Source: an uncultured Granulosicoccaceae bacterium
GTDB taxonomy: Bacteria > Pseudomonadota > Gammaproteobacteria > Granulosicoccales > Granulosicoccaceae
Assembly: GCA_937958675.1 (NCBI GenBank)
Contig: CALGND010000017.1
Location: 95,595-159,594, forward strand
Direction: 5' to 3'
DNA length: 64,000 nt
How positions within the stretch are numbered: position 1 is the first letter of the stretch; each line of letters opens with the position of its first letter. Made by a program: the position numbers and the translations under genes. The notes beneath the pieces were generated by a model that was given only the letters and a program-made list of their open reading frames with translations, made no database searches and had not been told where the DNA came from. This document shows, piece after piece, positions 1 through 10,528 of this stretch.

Positions 1-28
1 ACCAGGTGTTTCCGGTTCAGCTCGTGGG

Positions 29-1735
29 TTGCGCAAACAGCGTGGCCGTAACACGGGCAAGCGCAAGCAACGGTTGAAAAACCGTCGGCAGCAAGCCATT
101 GCTGCTATGGCTGACGGCTGGCCGGAGTGGAGTGGGTTAAAGCCTATCTTTGTATTTTTGCTGTTTCCAGCCACTTTCGCGTTGCTAATTATTGCGACTG
201 GTGGTCACTGGCCTCAGAGTGTGCTGTATCCAGTTGCCGCCATGATGGGCCTTTATGTTGGTATTAGTGCGTTTGCTGGCGTCGAACTAACACTGGCGTG
301 TCTGCTGTTGTATTTGCCGTTTTCAACGACTTACGCCATAGCGATAGCGCCAGGCGTGAACGGCACCAATATGCTTATCTTGCTAGGTTTGTTTGCCTCA
401 ATTATGAGTGCTTCCAATAAACGCCAAACGTATTTACCGTGGCCACCTGGTACGGGTCTAGTGGTGGCATTTGGTTTTTGGACAGCGCTATCGGGTTTTA
501 CCATCATGGCCCATCCTGGCGGTTACGATTACCTGATGTATAACGAGCTGCTTAACTACAAGTCGTGGCTCGATCAATTTCTACTGTATTACATCGCAAT
601 GTGTGCTGTGCGCGATACCGAAACTGCAAAGCGAGTGGTGCTGTATATGTGCCTCGGAGCTATTGTGATGGTTTTATATGCTGTGCCGGAAATGCTCGAC
701 AAAGGGGGGCGTTCGTCGATCGATAAAAGCCGCATAATGGGCCCGCAAAAGCAGTCAAATAATTTTGGCGGTTTCGTTGCTTACACAATATTACCCATCG
801 GAGCTCTGTTTCTAACGTATATCAAAAACGTTCGAGCGTGGCTCGTTGCGCCATACTTTTTGCTTGCAGCTAAAGTGTTGATATCAACATTTTCCCGTGG
901 CGCTTATTTGGCTATTGCCGCGGGAGCAATGCTTGCCACCTACTACAAAGGCAAGGGTTTTTTGATCATGGCTGGCACCATTGGCATTGCATTAATGTTG
1001 GTGTTTCCTAGTCTGGTACCTGAATCGATTCTTGTCCGAATGCAATCAATAACTGCTCATTCTGAAAACGTAGGCAGGGGAACAGAAGAACAACTGGATA
1101 AGAGTTCGGAGCACAGGCTTATTCTTTGGCGGGCCGCCGCTAAAATGACAGTTGAAGACCCTATATTTGGTAAGGGTTTTAAAGGTTTTCAAGCGCTGAA
1201 ATCGCTATACACAGAGAGCCCTGTTCATGAGTCCGATCCTCATAGTATGTATCTTTATATTGCCTCGCAAATGGGGCTGCCGGCCTTAGCGTTGTTCATA
1301 TTAATACTGGCTTATTCGTTTCATTTAGGGAGAGGGTTAAGCCGCAATCGAGAGGATCTGTTTATACGCGCGATTGGCATTGGCGGGGCGGCTGCAACCG
1401 TGTGTTACTCCATTATTTGTCTTTTTGGCTCGCGGGCAGTCAATTTAGAGTTTACGGCCTATTTTTGGACGTATCTTGTCTGCATGCAGATAATCTCACT
1501 TGACCTCAAGAAGGCTGCAATCGCTGCCAAGCCCAAAAAGAAGCGCGCCAAGGCTGTCAATCAAAACAAGCGCTTGACCCGCGAGGACGAAGCTAAGCCA
1601 GTCCTGGAAGAGCCCGAGGAGGCTCCAGCGCCGAAATTGCTCAGAGCACCGCATAAGCGCTTGCGCAAAGAGCGATTACGCAAAGATCGGGCAGATAAGG
1701 GCAAATCACGGCCTCAAATCCCCCGAGCACGCTGA
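29..1735 (+). CDS. O-antigen ligase/polymerase-like membrane protein (Wzy_C family), possibly 5'-truncated by the window
   Basis: A polytopic inner-membrane protein with about 10-12 hydrophobic segments between residues 37 and 495. The family (O-antigen ligases and Wzy-type polymerases) joins or polymerises lipid-linked glycans on the periplasmic face. The long hydrophilic loop near residues 340-410 ends in DPHSMYLYIASQMG, which matches the conserved His-containing loop of Wzy_C proteins and precedes further membrane helices. The last 75 residues are an unusual Lys/Arg/Glu-rich cytoplasmic tail, and the first 28 residues are also very basic. The first start codon is a TTG at 29, but the frame is open to base 2, so the true start may lie upstream of the window. 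The glycan substrate cannot be told. No polysaccharide genes follow on the right. Confidence 0.75.
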   Translation: MRKQRGRNTGKRKQRLKNRRQQAIAAMADGWPEWSGLKPIFVFLLFPATFALLIIATGGHWPQSVLYPVAAMMGLYVGISAFAGVELTLACLLLYLPFSTTYAIAIAPGVNGTNMLILLGLFASIMSASNKRQTYLPWPPGTGLVVAFGFWTALSGFTIMAHPGGYDYLMYNELLNYKSWLDQFLLYYIAMCAVRDTETAKRVVLYMCLGAIVMVLYAVPEMLDKGGRSSIDKSRIMGPQKQSNNFGGFVAYTILPIGALFLTYIKNVRAWLVAPYFLLAAKVLISTFSRGAYLAIAAGAMLATYYKGKGFLIMAGTIGIALMLVFPSLVPESILVRMQSITAHSENVGRGTEEQLDKSSEHRLILWRAAAKMTVEDPIFGKGFKGFQALKSLYTESPVHESDPHSMYLYIASQMGLPALALFILILAYSFHLGRGLSRNREDLFIRAIGIGGAAATVCYSIICLFGSRAVNLEFTAYFWTYLVCMQIISLDLKKAAIAAKPKKKRAKAVNQNKRLTREDEAKPVLEEPEEAPAPKLLRAPHKRLRKERLRKDRADKGKSRPQIPRAR

Positions 1736-1980
1736 TTTGCCAGATCGTTGGTAAGTCCCTGCCAGCCAGCTAAACTCCTATTACCCTTCTAGCCCTAGTT
1801 GGCTATTTAAGTCGAGCCAATTAGACCCATATTAGGGTATGAATATTGCGGGAACTCGTTTGTCTCACCTGTGGCGCAAGCTTTGCAACAGGAAACATGC
1901 ATCGATCCCGTGATGTTGCACATTAGTCGAACGGCAGTAAAATAGCCGTGTCATTATTAATTTGCGTGGATACGGCTTAA

Positions 1981-2298
1981 ATGAGTCAAGAAGAAGATAA
2001 CAATCACGGAGATTTGGTTGTTGAGCAGGCGAAGCCGAAACTGGCCAAGCCACCACTTTTCAAGGTGTACTTAGTCAATGATGACTTCACACCAATGGAA
2101 TTTGTGGTTGAAGTTTTGCAAGTGTTTTTTCAGTTGGATTATGAGCAGGCTCACCAAGTTATGTTGCACGTACATAAACGAGGTAAAGGAGTATGCGGTG
2201 TTTTTACCCGCGAAATTGCTGAAACTAAAGTAGCTTTAGTGAATCAATACTCTAGAGACAGCAATCATCCGCTGATGTGTGATATGGAAGAGGCGTAA
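1981..2298 (+). CDS. clpS: ATP-dependent Clp protease adaptor ClpS
   Basis: ClpS binds N-degron substrates and delivers them to the ClpA N-domain of the ClpAP protease in the cytoplasm. The 105-residue length is typical. The core shows the family signature FKVYLVNDDFTPMEFVVEVL (about residues 27-46), including the NDDFTPM strand that forms the N-end-residue pocket, followed by HVHKRGKGVCGVFTREIAE. The acidic, flexible N-terminal 20 residues are the usual ClpA-engaging extension. The gene lies 170 bp upstream of clpA on the same strand, the standard gammaproteobacterial order. No strong Shine-Dalgarno sequence is visible before the ATG. A short inverted repeat AGCCGT/ACGGCT (1944-1949 and 1972-1977) lies just upstream of the start. 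Confidence 0.97.
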   Translation: MSQEEDNNHGDLVVEQAKPKLAKPPLFKVYLVNDDFTPMEFVVEVLQVFFQLDYEQAHQVMLHVHKRGKGVCGVFTREIAETKVALVNQYSRDSNHPLMCDMEEA

Positions 2299-2468
2299 TG
2301 TACTTTTTTTGTTTTTGACCGTACAAGTAATACTCTGAGCACGAACTTTGATCGTTCTAGTAAACGTAAAGAGTAACGTACATGAGTAGTCGTAATCAAA
2401 AAACGTAATTGAAAACTTAATCGATATTTTAGTTAAAAACTCAACTTGGGTTAACAATAACAACTGAC

Positions 2469-4748
2469 ATGCTAAGTAAAGAACTCGAATTTACCCTGAA
2501 TAACGCTTTCAAAGAAGCGCGAGCCCGCCGGTTTGAATTCATGACTGTTGAGCACTTGTTGCTCGCACTAATTGATAACCCAACTGCTGCGCAAGTATTG
2601 CGCGCCTGTGGAGGCGATCTCGACATGCTGCGCGATGAGCTCGATACCTTCGTGGAGGAAAACACACCGCTGCTCGACGAAAACGATACGCGTGAAACTC
2701 AGCCAACATTAGGCTTTCAGCGAGTGTTGCAACGCGCCGTATTTCATGTGCAAAGCTCCGGTAAAAAAGAAGTCACTGGAGCAAATGTGTTGGTTGCCAT
2801 TTTTGGTGAGCAAGACTCGCAAACGGTTTATCTTCTTAACAAGCAAAACATTACTCGCCTTGATGTTGTTAATTACATCTCGCATGGTATCGCTAAAAAT
2901 TCACAGGACGAGCCTGAAGACCTAGAAGACGGCAGTTCAGAATTCACGGGTGAGGAAGGCGAGAACGATGCACGTCCACTAGACAAATTTGCCACTAATC
3001 TAAATGTAAAGGCGCAAAACGGCGAAATCGATCCATTGATTGGTCGTGAAAAAGAAATTGAGCGAGCATCGCAAGTACTTTGCCGGCGTCGCAAAAACAA
3101 CCCGCTATTGGTAGGCGAGGCGGGCGTTGGTAAAACTGCTATCGCAGAAGGTCTGGCTAAGCGAATCGTTGATGGCGAGGTACCTGAGGTACTGGCCGAC
3201 AGCATTATCTATTCGCTCGATTTAGGTGCATTGGTTGCGGGTACTAAATACCGAGGCGACTTTGAAAAACGACTAAAAAGTATCCTGACTCAATTGAAGA
3301 AAGAGCCGGGTGCTGTATTGTTTATTGATGAAATCCACACCATTATTGGTGCTGGAGCTGCATCAGGTGGTGTCATGGATGCGTCTAACCTTATTAAGCC
3401 AATGCTGGCTTCTGGTGAGCTTAAGTGTATTGGTTCTACAACGTATCAAGAATACCGCGGTATCTTCGAAAAAGATCGCGCGCTTGCCAGACGTTTCCAA
3501 AAGATCGATGTTGCAGAGCCAACGGTTGATCAAACTTACGAAATTCTCAAAGGCTTGAAATCTCGCTACGAAGAGTTTCATGAAGTTAAGTACTCTAACA
3601 AAGCACTACGCACTGCATCAGAGCTGGCGGGTCGGTATATCAATGATCGTTTCCTACCTGATAAAGCAATTGATGTTATCGATGAAGCTGGCGCTAACCA
3701 CCGAGTTAAAGGTGCAACAGCGAAAGGCAAAAAATCGATTGGCGTAAAAGACATCGAAGCGATAGTGGCAAAGATTGCACGTATTCCTGAGAAGAGCGTG
3801 TCTTCAACTGATATGGATAAGCTGCGTACATTGGCGCGTGATTTACGCATGCTGGTGTTTGGACAAGACGATGCGATCGATACGCTTGCTGCGGCAATCA
3901 AAATGTCGCGCTCTGGTTTAGGCCCTCAGGATAAGCCAATTGGTAGCTTTATGTTTGCTGGCCCGACTGGTGTCGGTAAAACAGAAGTCACCAAGCAGTT
4001 GGCTCAGGTCATGGGTATCGAGCTTGTGCGATTCGATATGTCTGAGTACATGGAGCGTCACACGGTTTCAAGATTAATCGGTGCTCCTCCAGGCTACGTG
4101 GGTTATGACCAAGGTGGATTGTTAACAGATGCTGTCATTCAAAATCCGCATTGCGTTATTTTGCTCGATGAAATTGAAAAAGCACATCCGGATGTTTTTA
4201 ATCTGCTACTGCAGGTTATGGATCACGGTACGCTTACCGATAACAACGGGCGCAAGGCTGATTTTAGAAATATCATTCTGATCATGACTACAAACGCTGG
4301 TGCTGAATCTATCTCACGTACGTCCATGGGCTTTACCACTCAGGATAATGCAAGTGATGGTATGGAAGCGGTTAACAAGCTCTTTACTCCAGAATTTCGT
4401 AATAGGCTTGACACCGTCATTCAATTTCAGCCGCTTGATAGGAGCATTATTATCAATGTTGTTGATAAGTTCATCATCGAACTCGAATCTCAGCTTGAAG
4501 ATAAAAACGTTTCGATCGACTTTAACGCTGATGCTAAAACATGGTTAGCTGAAAACGGCTTTGATGCAAAGATGGGTGCACGTCCTATGTCTCGGCTTAT
4601 CAGTGAACACATCAAGAAGCCGCTGGCAGATGAGATTCTGTTTGGCAAGCTGAAGTCAGGCGGACGAGTGCATGTCAAGGTTGATGACGAAGGCAAGATT
4701 GATTTTGAATTTGAAAGTCGAGAAAGTAAAGAAGCGACTGTTCAATAG
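2469..4748 (+). CDS. clpA: ATP-dependent Clp protease ATP-binding subunit ClpA
   Basis: AAA+ unfoldase that feeds substrates to ClpP. Full length at 759 residues. The N-terminal Clp_N double repeat (residues 1-145) docks ClpS. AAA module 1 has Walker [15 protein letters not shown] and Walker [14 protein letters not shown] module 2 has [14 protein letters not shown] and [15 protein letters not shown]. The ClpP-contact loop reads SMGF where Escherichia coli has an IGL-type tripeptide. The start ATG at 2469 is preceded by an A/C-rich stretch with no clear Shine-Dalgarno sequence. A strong hairpin with a T-run follows at 4782-4820. clpP is not in the window. Confidence 0.97.
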   Translation: MLSKELEFTLNNAFKEARARRFEFMTVEHLLLALIDNPTAAQVLRACGGDLDMLRDELDTFVEENTPLLDENDTRETQPTLGFQRVLQRAVFHVQSSGKKEVTGANVLVAIFGEQDSQTVYLLNKQNITRLDVVNYISHGIAKNSQDEPEDLEDGSSEFTGEEGENDARPLDKFATNLNVKAQNGEIDPLIGREKEIERASQVLCRRRKNNPLLVGEAGVGKTAIAEGLAKRIVDGEVPEVLADSIIYSLDLGALVAGTKYRGDFEKRLKSILTQLKKEPGAVLFIDEIHTIIGAGAASGGVMDASNLIKPMLASGELKCIGSTTYQEYRGIFEKDRALARRFQKIDVAEPTVDQTYEILKGLKSRYEEFHEVKYSNKALRTASELAGRYINDRFLPDKAIDVIDEAGANHRVKGATAKGKKSIGVKDIEAIVAKIARIPEKSVSSTDMDKLRTLARDLRMLVFGQDDAIDTLAAAIKMSRSGLGPQDKPIGSFMFAGPTGVGKTEVTKQLAQVMGIELVRFDMSEYMERHTVSRLIGAPPGYVGYDQGGLLTDAVIQNPHCVILLDEIEKAHPDVFNLLLQVMDHGTLTDNNGRKADFRNIILIMTTNAGAESISRTSMGFTTQDNASDGMEAVNKLFTPEFRNRLDTVIQFQPLDRSIIINVVDKFIIELESQLEDKNVSIDFNADAKTWLAENGFDAKMGARPMSRLISEHIKKPLADEILFGKLKSGGRVHVKVDDEGKIDFEFESRESKEATVQ

Positions 4749-4749
4749 T

Positions 4750-4772
4750 TATCCGCGCGAAAGCGGGATGAC
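4750..4772. repeat. REP-like hairpin, degenerate copy
   Basis: The bases ATCCGCGCGAAAGCGGGATGAC directly after clpA can fold with a GAAA loop and one bulge. They resemble the common bacterial REP unit of the type GTCATCCCGCTTTCGCGGGAT. They are related in style to the copies at 5169-5203 and 5981-6020. The assignment rests on similarity by eye only. Confidence 0.4.
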
Positions 4773-4781
4773 TATCAAGCT

Positions 4782-4820
4782 CCAAAAAAAGAACGCTGCT
4801 AATTGCAGCGTTTTTTTTGG
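4782..4820. terminator. Rho-independent terminator, probably bidirectional (clpA / infA)
   Basis: A perfect 8-bp stem AACGCTGC / GCAGCGTT (4792-4799 and 4805-4812) with a 5-nt loop. It is flanked by seven A on the left and eight T on the right, so each strand reads as a GC-rich stem followed by a U-run. It sits between convergent clpA (ends 4748) and infA (ends 4921). Confidence 0.9.
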
Positions 4821-4865
4821 ATCATAATAAGACCAGTGGAGCGAACGCTAGATAAATGGGGAAAG

Positions 4866-4910
4866 CAATAGGGGCAATGTACGATCTAACTTATTCGTTT
4901 GCCCCTATTG
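4866..4910. terminator. Long perfect inverted repeat downstream of infA
   Basis: CAATAGGGGCAA (4866-4877) is the exact reverse complement of TTGCCCCTATTG (4899-4910), giving a 12-bp stem with a 21-nt loop. It lies 10 bp past the infA stop. There is no clear U-run on the infA transcript after the stem. It may therefore protect the 3' end or pause transcription rather than terminate by itself, with the hairpin at 4782-4820 completing termination. Confidence 0.5.
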
Positions 4911-4920
4911 GTACTGAATC

Positions 4921-5139
4921 CTAACGACTACGGTACGTAATGCGGCCTTTGCTCAGGTCGTACGGAGTCATTTGTACAGTGACTTTGTCACCGGTGAGTA
5001 TGCGGATGTAGTGCTTGCGCATCTTGCCCGATATATGAGCTGTTACAACGTGCCCGTTTTCGAGTTCCACCCGGAACATGGTATTTGGAAGAGTGTCGAC
5101 GACAGTTCCTTCCATTTCAATTGGTTCTTCTTTGGCCAT
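4921..5139 (-). CDS. infA: Translation initiation factor IF-1
   Basis: A 72-residue single-domain OB-fold (S1-like) protein that binds the A site of the 30S ribosomal subunit during initiation. The length and residues [39 protein letters not shown] and the final [13 protein letters not shown] are those of bacterial IF-1. The ATG at 5139 is preceded by a modest GCGAG ribosome-binding sequence. It is convergent with clpA, as in many gammaproteobacteria where clpSA and infA are neighbours. Confidence 0.98.
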   Translation of the reverse strand: MAKEEPIEMEGTVVDTLPNTMFRVELENGHVVTAHISGKMRKHYIRILTGDKVTVQMTPYDLSKGRITYRSR

Positions 5140-5444
5140 TAAATCTCGCTAGTACTTAGGATGCTAGATCCCGGAATGCCGGACCACCACCTTCGCGGGG
5201 ACAGGATTAATAAAAATAGACGCGTATCGTATATTTCATCACCAAATTGCGCCTATTGCGGTAGTTTAGCACTCGAAAGAGGGTACGAACGCACCATAAC
5301 GCAATATATGGTGTCGGAACGACAGATTTCAAGGCAATAACCCTGCCTGTGAGGCTCGCATTACTCAAATATAGTGATTGAATTGAAGGCTGTGGAGTAC
5401 GATAATAGTGGTCTTTCCAGACTCATGCGGACCCTACTAGATCC
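5140..5444. other. Intergenic region between divergent infA and the DUF1249 gene
   Basis: This 305-bp stretch must hold the promoters of two divergent genes. I see a REP-like unit at 5169-5203 and a 7-bp inverted repeat CACCATA/TATGGTG (5292-5298 and 5307-5313). I see no tRNA fold and no convincing short gene. No promoter hexamer pair could be called with confidence. Confidence 0.5.
5169..5203. repeat. REP-like palindromic repeat, copy 1
   Basis: Begins GATCCCGGAATGCCGGACC and continues with CACCACCTTCGCGGGGACA. It aligns over about 33 positions with the copy at 5981-6020, with roughly 80 percent identity by eye. It contains two compact hairpin-forming parts: CCGGAATGCCGG and a CCACC...GGGG part. 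This is the usual form of extragenic REP elements. Confidence 0.55.
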
Positions 5445-5897
5445 ATGCTAGATACCTTGTTGCTCCGACCCAGAACCAGCGGAAGGTTTTCATCTTTGAT
5501 GGAGCTTTACGAAGACAACTATCGCATGGTGCGGCTACTGATGCCTGAACTGCGTTCGATGGATGGATCGGTGTACCTATCGCAACCTGAGGGCAGGATG
5601 CAGTTAGAGCTGAGCCAGATCGAGCACAACCGCTATACCACCACATTTAACCTAACTTACCGCTTTACTGAATCGTTACGTGGAGAGAGAGAGCCAGATT
5701 TGTCGGTGCGTATCTACCATGACGCGCGAAGCTGTGAAGTGTTAAGTGGTTTTTTGCATAGCCGCTGGGAAAGTCGGAAAGTGCGAAGTTTGGATTCGGG
5801 CTATCGGCTCAATCGATTCTTGTTTAAGTGGTTGAGTTACTGCTTGCGACAGGGGCATTCGTTTTCTAATTCTGTTCCGGTTGTTCGTGCGGACTAA
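5445..5897 (+). CDS. DUF1249 domain-containing protein (YqiB-like)
   Basis: A 150-residue cytoplasmic protein of the DUF1249 family, whose function is unknown. Family features include the N-terminal SLMELYEDNYRMVRLLMPEL segment, the central beta-rich stretch with RYTTTFNLTYRF, the motif PDLSVRIYHDARSCEVL and the ending NRFLFKWLSYCLRQGH. Length is normal. In Escherichia coli the homologue YqiB sits near parE/cpdA genes, but here it stands alone between infA and a DUF4124 gene. The ATG at 5445 is the only plausible start. Confidence 0.85.
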   Translation: MLDTLLLRPRTSGRFSSLMELYEDNYRMVRLLMPELRSMDGSVYLSQPEGRMQLELSQIEHNRYTTTFNLTYRFTESLRGEREPDLSVRIYHDARSCEVLSGFLHSRWESRKVRSLDSGYRLNRFLFKWLSYCLRQGHSFSNSVPVVRAD

Positions 5898-5980
5898 GTG
5901 TCTTTTGAGGTAGGCGGCGGTTCTGGTAGCTAGGATTCTTGTAATCCTGCGAAGGCCAGGAACCGTTTCCGAGTACACGT

Positions 5981-6020
5981 GATCCCGGTACGCCGGACCG
6001 CCGCTTTGGTGGGGATGACA
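5981..6020. repeat. REP-like palindromic repeat, copy 2
   Basis: Begins GATCCCGGTACGCCGGACC and ends in GGTGGGGATGACA. It is the partner of the copy at 5169-5203 and closer to the widespread REP consensus (GTCATCCCC...GGGATC on the other strand). A second unrelated-looking palindromic stretch with TCCTGCGAAGGCCAGGAA precedes it at about 5944-5962. Both lie between the DUF1249 gene and the convergent DUF4124 gene. Confidence 0.55.
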
Positions 6021-6062
6021 GCGTTCAGCTACTTAACCTCACGCTGTCATTTGGTGCTCTGT

Positions 6063-6635
6063 TTAATTTAAGCAGTGCTTATTGAAGCTTCTTGAATATC
6101 GAGCCATATGCATAACTGTGTTATCCATATCGTCTTCACTTAGGTCCAATCGTAAACGGCGCTCAAGTGAAATGACTCGCTTGCTCAAGTCCTCACATTG
6201 TCGTCGCTTTTTAGCTGATATCACTGTTCGCGTGTTTGATACGCCAGCTGTACTCGCCACCTGTACACCCGTCGTCACCGGCTGAACCGTTGAACGCGTA
6301 ATGCCTTGTTCAATGCTATCTGTAGCCGGAGCGTAGTTCACTGTGCTGGCTGGTTTAGCAGGTTTAGGCGTTTGTAGGTCTTGAGCTGATAAACGCGGCG
6401 CAGTGGGTAACTGAGCGACTGGGTTAGAGTCTTGCAGCTTATTCTGCGCAACTGGTTTCTGCAGTCCTGTTTTGGCGTCAGTGTTTTCGCCAATAGTCTC
6501 GAAATCGATGCCTGCAGCCGGGGGCGTAGGCGAGAACGTAATCGAGCCATCCGTTTCGAGCCATTTGTATAACTTGGCAGACAGAGCAGGCTGGGCGAGT
6601 ACCAACAGCAGTATGAAAGCGATTTTTTGGTTCAT
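6063..6635 (-). CDS. DUF4124 domain-containing exported protein
   Basis: From the ATG at 6635 the protein is 190 residues. It has a clear Sec signal peptide (MNQKIAFILLLVLAQPALSA) followed at once by KLYKWLETDGSITFSPTPP, the short DUF4124 domain found at the N-terminus of many gammaproteobacterial periplasmic or envelope proteins. The middle (about residues 45-140) is a Pro/Ala/Thr/Gln-rich linker. The C-terminus has a short charged helix with KKRRQCEDLSKRVISLERRL. Longer starts up to 6734 are possible but would cover the crcB start and add residues ahead of the signal peptide. The function is unknown. Confidence 0.75.
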   Translation of the reverse strand: MNQKIAFILLLVLAQPALSAKLYKWLETDGSITFSPTPPAAGIDFETIGENTDAKTGLQKPVAQNKLQDSNPVAQLPTAPRLSAQDLQTPKPAKPASTVNYAPATDSIEQGITRSTVQPVTTGVQVASTAGVSNTRTVISAKKRRQCEDLSKRVISLERRLRLDLSEDDMDNTVMHMARYSRSFNKHCLN

Positions 6636-6688
6636 GATGATCATTTTTGCGATAGAGTCGACGAAATTGATATGCAAACTCGGTGCCG

Positions 6689-7069
6689 ATGAGCCCAGCA
6701 ATAGGATTGATAAGCGTCGCAGCGGGCGGTGCACTAGGCGCTAGTGCGCGATATTTGCTCGGTTTATGGCTCGTGAGCGATGCTAATCGGGTGTCCTGGG
6801 CGATTTTAAGCGCAAATGTGTTGGGCTGCTTCTTGGCAGGGTTCTTGACAGCATTGATCAGCCATCGAGTCGAATTATCGCCAGCCATGCAACTGTTCCT
6901 AGTGACCGGTGTGCTTGGCGGGTTTACCACTTTCTCTGCGTTTTCAGTTAATACCTTGGCTATCGCTGAATCTGGCAACACACTGCTGGCCGCCGGCAAT
7001 GTGGCACTCAATGTCGTGGGCTCTCTGCTGGCGGTTGTCGTGGGGTGGTCAATCGCCCGAATGATCTGA
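6689..7069 (+). CDS. crcB: Fluoride ion channel CrcB (Fluc)
   Basis: A 126-residue dual-topology inner-membrane protein with four transmembrane helices that exports fluoride. Family motifs are visible: GGALGASARYLLG near the N-terminus, the helix with SANVLGCFLAGFLTA containing the pore Asn, and TGVLGGFTTFSAFS with the phenylalanine-box residues. An in-frame GTG at 6683 gives a two-residue longer alternative. The gene is divergent from the DUF4124 gene, 53 bp apart. I looked for a fluoride riboswitch upstream and did not see its conserved core. Confidence 0.93.
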   Translation: MSPAIGLISVAAGGALGASARYLLGLWLVSDANRVSWAILSANVLGCFLAGFLTALISHRVELSPAMQLFLVTGVLGGFTTFSAFSVNTLAIAESGNTLLAAGNVALNVVGSLLAVVVGWSIARMI

Positions 7070-7143
7070 ATGTCTGCTGCAATTGATATTGCGAATAGCG
7101 CTTGCGTTGATATACTGTTCGTAAGCTTTCTAGCAACACATAA

Positions 7144-8469
<1,326 letters not shown>

Positions 8470-8495
8470 AGCTCATGTAGGGGTTGATGGCGACG

Positions 8496-9647
8496 TTAGA
8501 CAACATTTTCTCTTAGATCAGAAACAAGTATCCCATCGCGCGGTATATCACCCTCATCAACAACCGTAATACGTGCCTTGAGCTTGAGCGTCTCTTGCAC
8601 AAGAGCGTTAAACTGTTCGGCGTCTTTCAAGTTTGACTCAAGCTTCACGTCAATCCGCTCAGCACTACCATCAAAAGATACTTCAACTCGTGCACGCTCA
8701 ATATCCGGGTGCTGATCAACCATCGCAGACACCTGTTCCGGCCGAATAAACATACCTTTCACTTTTGTAGCCTGATCGGCACGACCACGCCAGCCTACAA
8801 TGCGCTTTTGTGTATCAGCGCTCTGGTTCATCAATGCGCTCAGATCGCCTACTGAAAATCGCACGATTGGGTGCATTTCATCCAGAACTGTCACTACGAC
8901 TTCACCTATTTCACCTACCGGTAGAGGATTTCCGGTACCTGGCGATACAATCTCTACAATCACGTCGTCGTCAACAAACATGCCGTCAATGCACTCTTCA
9001 GATTCATAGGCGATAAGGCCAACATCAGCCGTGCCGTAGCACTGGCGACACACAATGCCACGATCGAGATATGCTTGTCTGAGTTGCGGGAACAAGGGGC
9101 CAGCACTGACCGCTGCACGTTTTATACTGCTAAGGTCGAAGCCTTCAGCATCTGCTTTGGCTAAAATAATATTCAGAAAATCCGGCGTACCCGCGTATAC
9201 CGTAGTCTTGATTGCCTGAGCAACTTCACATTGTTGTCGCGTTTGGCCCGGGCCTGCGGGGAATACTGTTGCCTCTACCTCGCGTGCAGCGGTTTCAAAC
9301 ATCGCACCTGCCGGAGTGAAGTGGTAGGAAAAGGTGTTTTGTATAACATCCTTGGAGCCGATTCCTATTGCGCGCAGGAATTTACCAAATCGCCACGGGT
9401 CAGCACCTGGTAGGCAGGGTTCATAGATAGGGCCGGGAGATTGATAGATGTTCGCAATCTTTTCAGGTTTAAGTATGCCGAATGGTGGATCGTTGAGCTG
9501 GGACTTTAATAGTTCGTCTTTGCGTAAAACTGGAAGCCTTGTAAGATCACTCAAGCTGTCGAGTTTGTGCTCTGCGCCGACGATTTTAACAAGTCGAGAA
9601 AGCTGTTCGGTCTCGAGCTGATCAGCTGATTTATTATTGTTTGCCAT
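8496..9647 (-). CDS. Phenylacetate-CoA ligase-like AMP-forming acyl-CoA ligase
   Basis: An adenylate-forming enzyme of the PaaK type, with about 383 residues from the ATG at 9647. It would activate a carboxylic acid to its CoA thioester through an acyl-AMP. Features are the N-terminal LPVLRKDELLKSQ, the YGTADVGLIAYE segment (adenine-binding motif region), GEIGEVVVTVLDEMHPIVRFSVGDLS, and the C-terminal WRGRADQATKVKGMFIRPEQV hinge with Gly/Arg/Asp typical of PaaK. The P-loop region (YQSPGPIYEP) is reduced compared with canonical Ser/Thr/Gly-rich loops. The ATG at 9647 overlaps the upstream ABC gene stop as TAATG. An alternative ATG at 9659 adds four residues. It is the last gene of a seven-gene uptake operon, so the substrate is probably the imported compound. 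Confidence 0.8.
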   Translation of the reverse strand: MANNNKSADQLETEQLSRLVKIVGAEHKLDSLSDLTRLPVLRKDELLKSQLNDPPFGILKPEKIANIYQSPGPIYEPCLPGADPWRFGKFLRAIGIGSKDVIQNTFSYHFTPAGAMFETAAREVEATVFPAGPGQTRQQCEVAQAIKTTVYAGTPDFLNIILAKADAEGFDLSSIKRAAVSAGPLFPQLRQAYLDRGIVCRQCYGTADVGLIAYESEECIDGMFVDDDVIVEIVSPGTGNPLPVGEIGEVVVTVLDEMHPIVRFSVGDLSALMNQSADTQKRIVGWRGRADQATKVKGMFIRPEQVSAMVDQHPDIERARVEVSFDGSAERIDVKLESNLKDAEQFNALVQETLKLKARITVVDEGDIPRDGILVSDLRENVV

Positions 9648-10492
9648 TATGCTAGCCATCTCTTGCGTCGTCGATAGCTTCGAACATCGCGGAACGATTT
9701 TCGGCCTTCTTCAGACATGCCAAGGTAGAATTCCTTAACGTCCGGATTCTCTCGCAATTCAGCTGCGGGGCCGTCCATCACAATACGCCCCGATTCTAAT
9801 ATGTAGCCATAGTGTGCAAATCGAAGTGCTACATTGGTGTTTTGTTCTGCAAGTAAGAACGATACACCTTCCTTTTCATTCAAGCTTTTAACAATCTGGA
9901 AAATCTCTTCGACCAGCTGTGGTGCAAGGCCCATGGAGGGCTCATCGAGAAGAATAGTTTCCGGTTTTGACATCAGTGCCCGACCTAGAGCACACATTTG
10001 CTGCTCACCACCAGAGGTGTAACCTGCTTGTGATTTTCTTCGTTCTTTCAATCTCGGGAAGTACGAGTAGACTTTTTCAAGATCGCTGGCAATTGCAGCA
10101 GCGCCATCATTACGAGTGTAGGAACCAGTAAGAAGATTCTCTTCAACGGTTAGATGTTCAAAGCAGTGGCGTCCTTCCATGACTTGAATGACACCCTTCT
10201 TCACGAGCGTTTCAGGGTCCATGCGCTGAACGGGTTCACCTCGATATTTAACTGATCCCTTGGTGACTTCGCCACGCTCTGAGTGCAGTAAATTTGATAT
10301 TGCCTTGAGTGTGGTAGTTTTACCTGCGCCGTTGCCGCCAAGCAGCGCGGTAATACCTCCTTTTGGCACAGACAGCGAAACGCCTTTCAATACGAGGATC
10401 ACATGGTTATAGATAACCTCGACGTTGTTGACTTCGAGCAGGGTGTCGAGTTCGCTCGATGTTTGTTCTGTTGTGTGTTGAGCCTGCTGCAA
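9647..10492 (-). CDS. Branched-chain-type ABC transporter ATP-binding protein (LivF-like)
   Basis: A cytoplasmic nucleotide-binding subunit of the HAAT family. It has Walker A GGNGAGKTTTLKAI, signature TSGGEQQMCALGRALMS, Walker B ILLDEPSMGLAPQLVEEIF and the LivF-type LLAEQN switch segment. At 281 residues it is longer than LivF (about 235) because of a 20-residue N-terminal extension and a basic C-terminal tail (RSYRRRKRW). It follows the binding-protein gene after a 77-bp gap that contains a hairpin, and is translationally coupled to the ligase gene downstream. Confidence 0.9.
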   Translation of the reverse strand: MQQAQHTTEQTSSELDTLLEVNNVEVIYNHVILVLKGVSLSVPKGGITALLGGNGAGKTTTLKAISNLLHSERGEVTKGSVKYRGEPVQRMDPETLVKKGVIQVMEGRHCFEHLTVEENLLTGSYTRNDGAAAIASDLEKVYSYFPRLKERRKSQAGYTSGGEQQMCALGRALMSKPETILLDEPSMGLAPQLVEEIFQIVKSLNEKEGVSFLLAEQNTNVALRFAHYGYILESGRIVMDGPAAELRENPDVKEFYLGMSEEGRKSFRDVRSYRRRKRWLA

Positions 10493-10528
10493 AATGCTTC
10501 ATCCAAAAGGTGGCAAATATAAAGAGTA

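Noticed and set aside
1736..1980. Possible RNA gene or terminator after the O-antigen-ligase-like gene
   Set aside because: Only a weak TTGGCT/AGCCAA stem without a T-run. No tRNA or sRNA pattern is visible.
6636..6688. Possible fluoride riboswitch before crcB
   Set aside because: The conserved GGNGAUGG core and CUGAUGGC-type end are not present. The stretch is only the short divergent gap to the DUF4124 gene.
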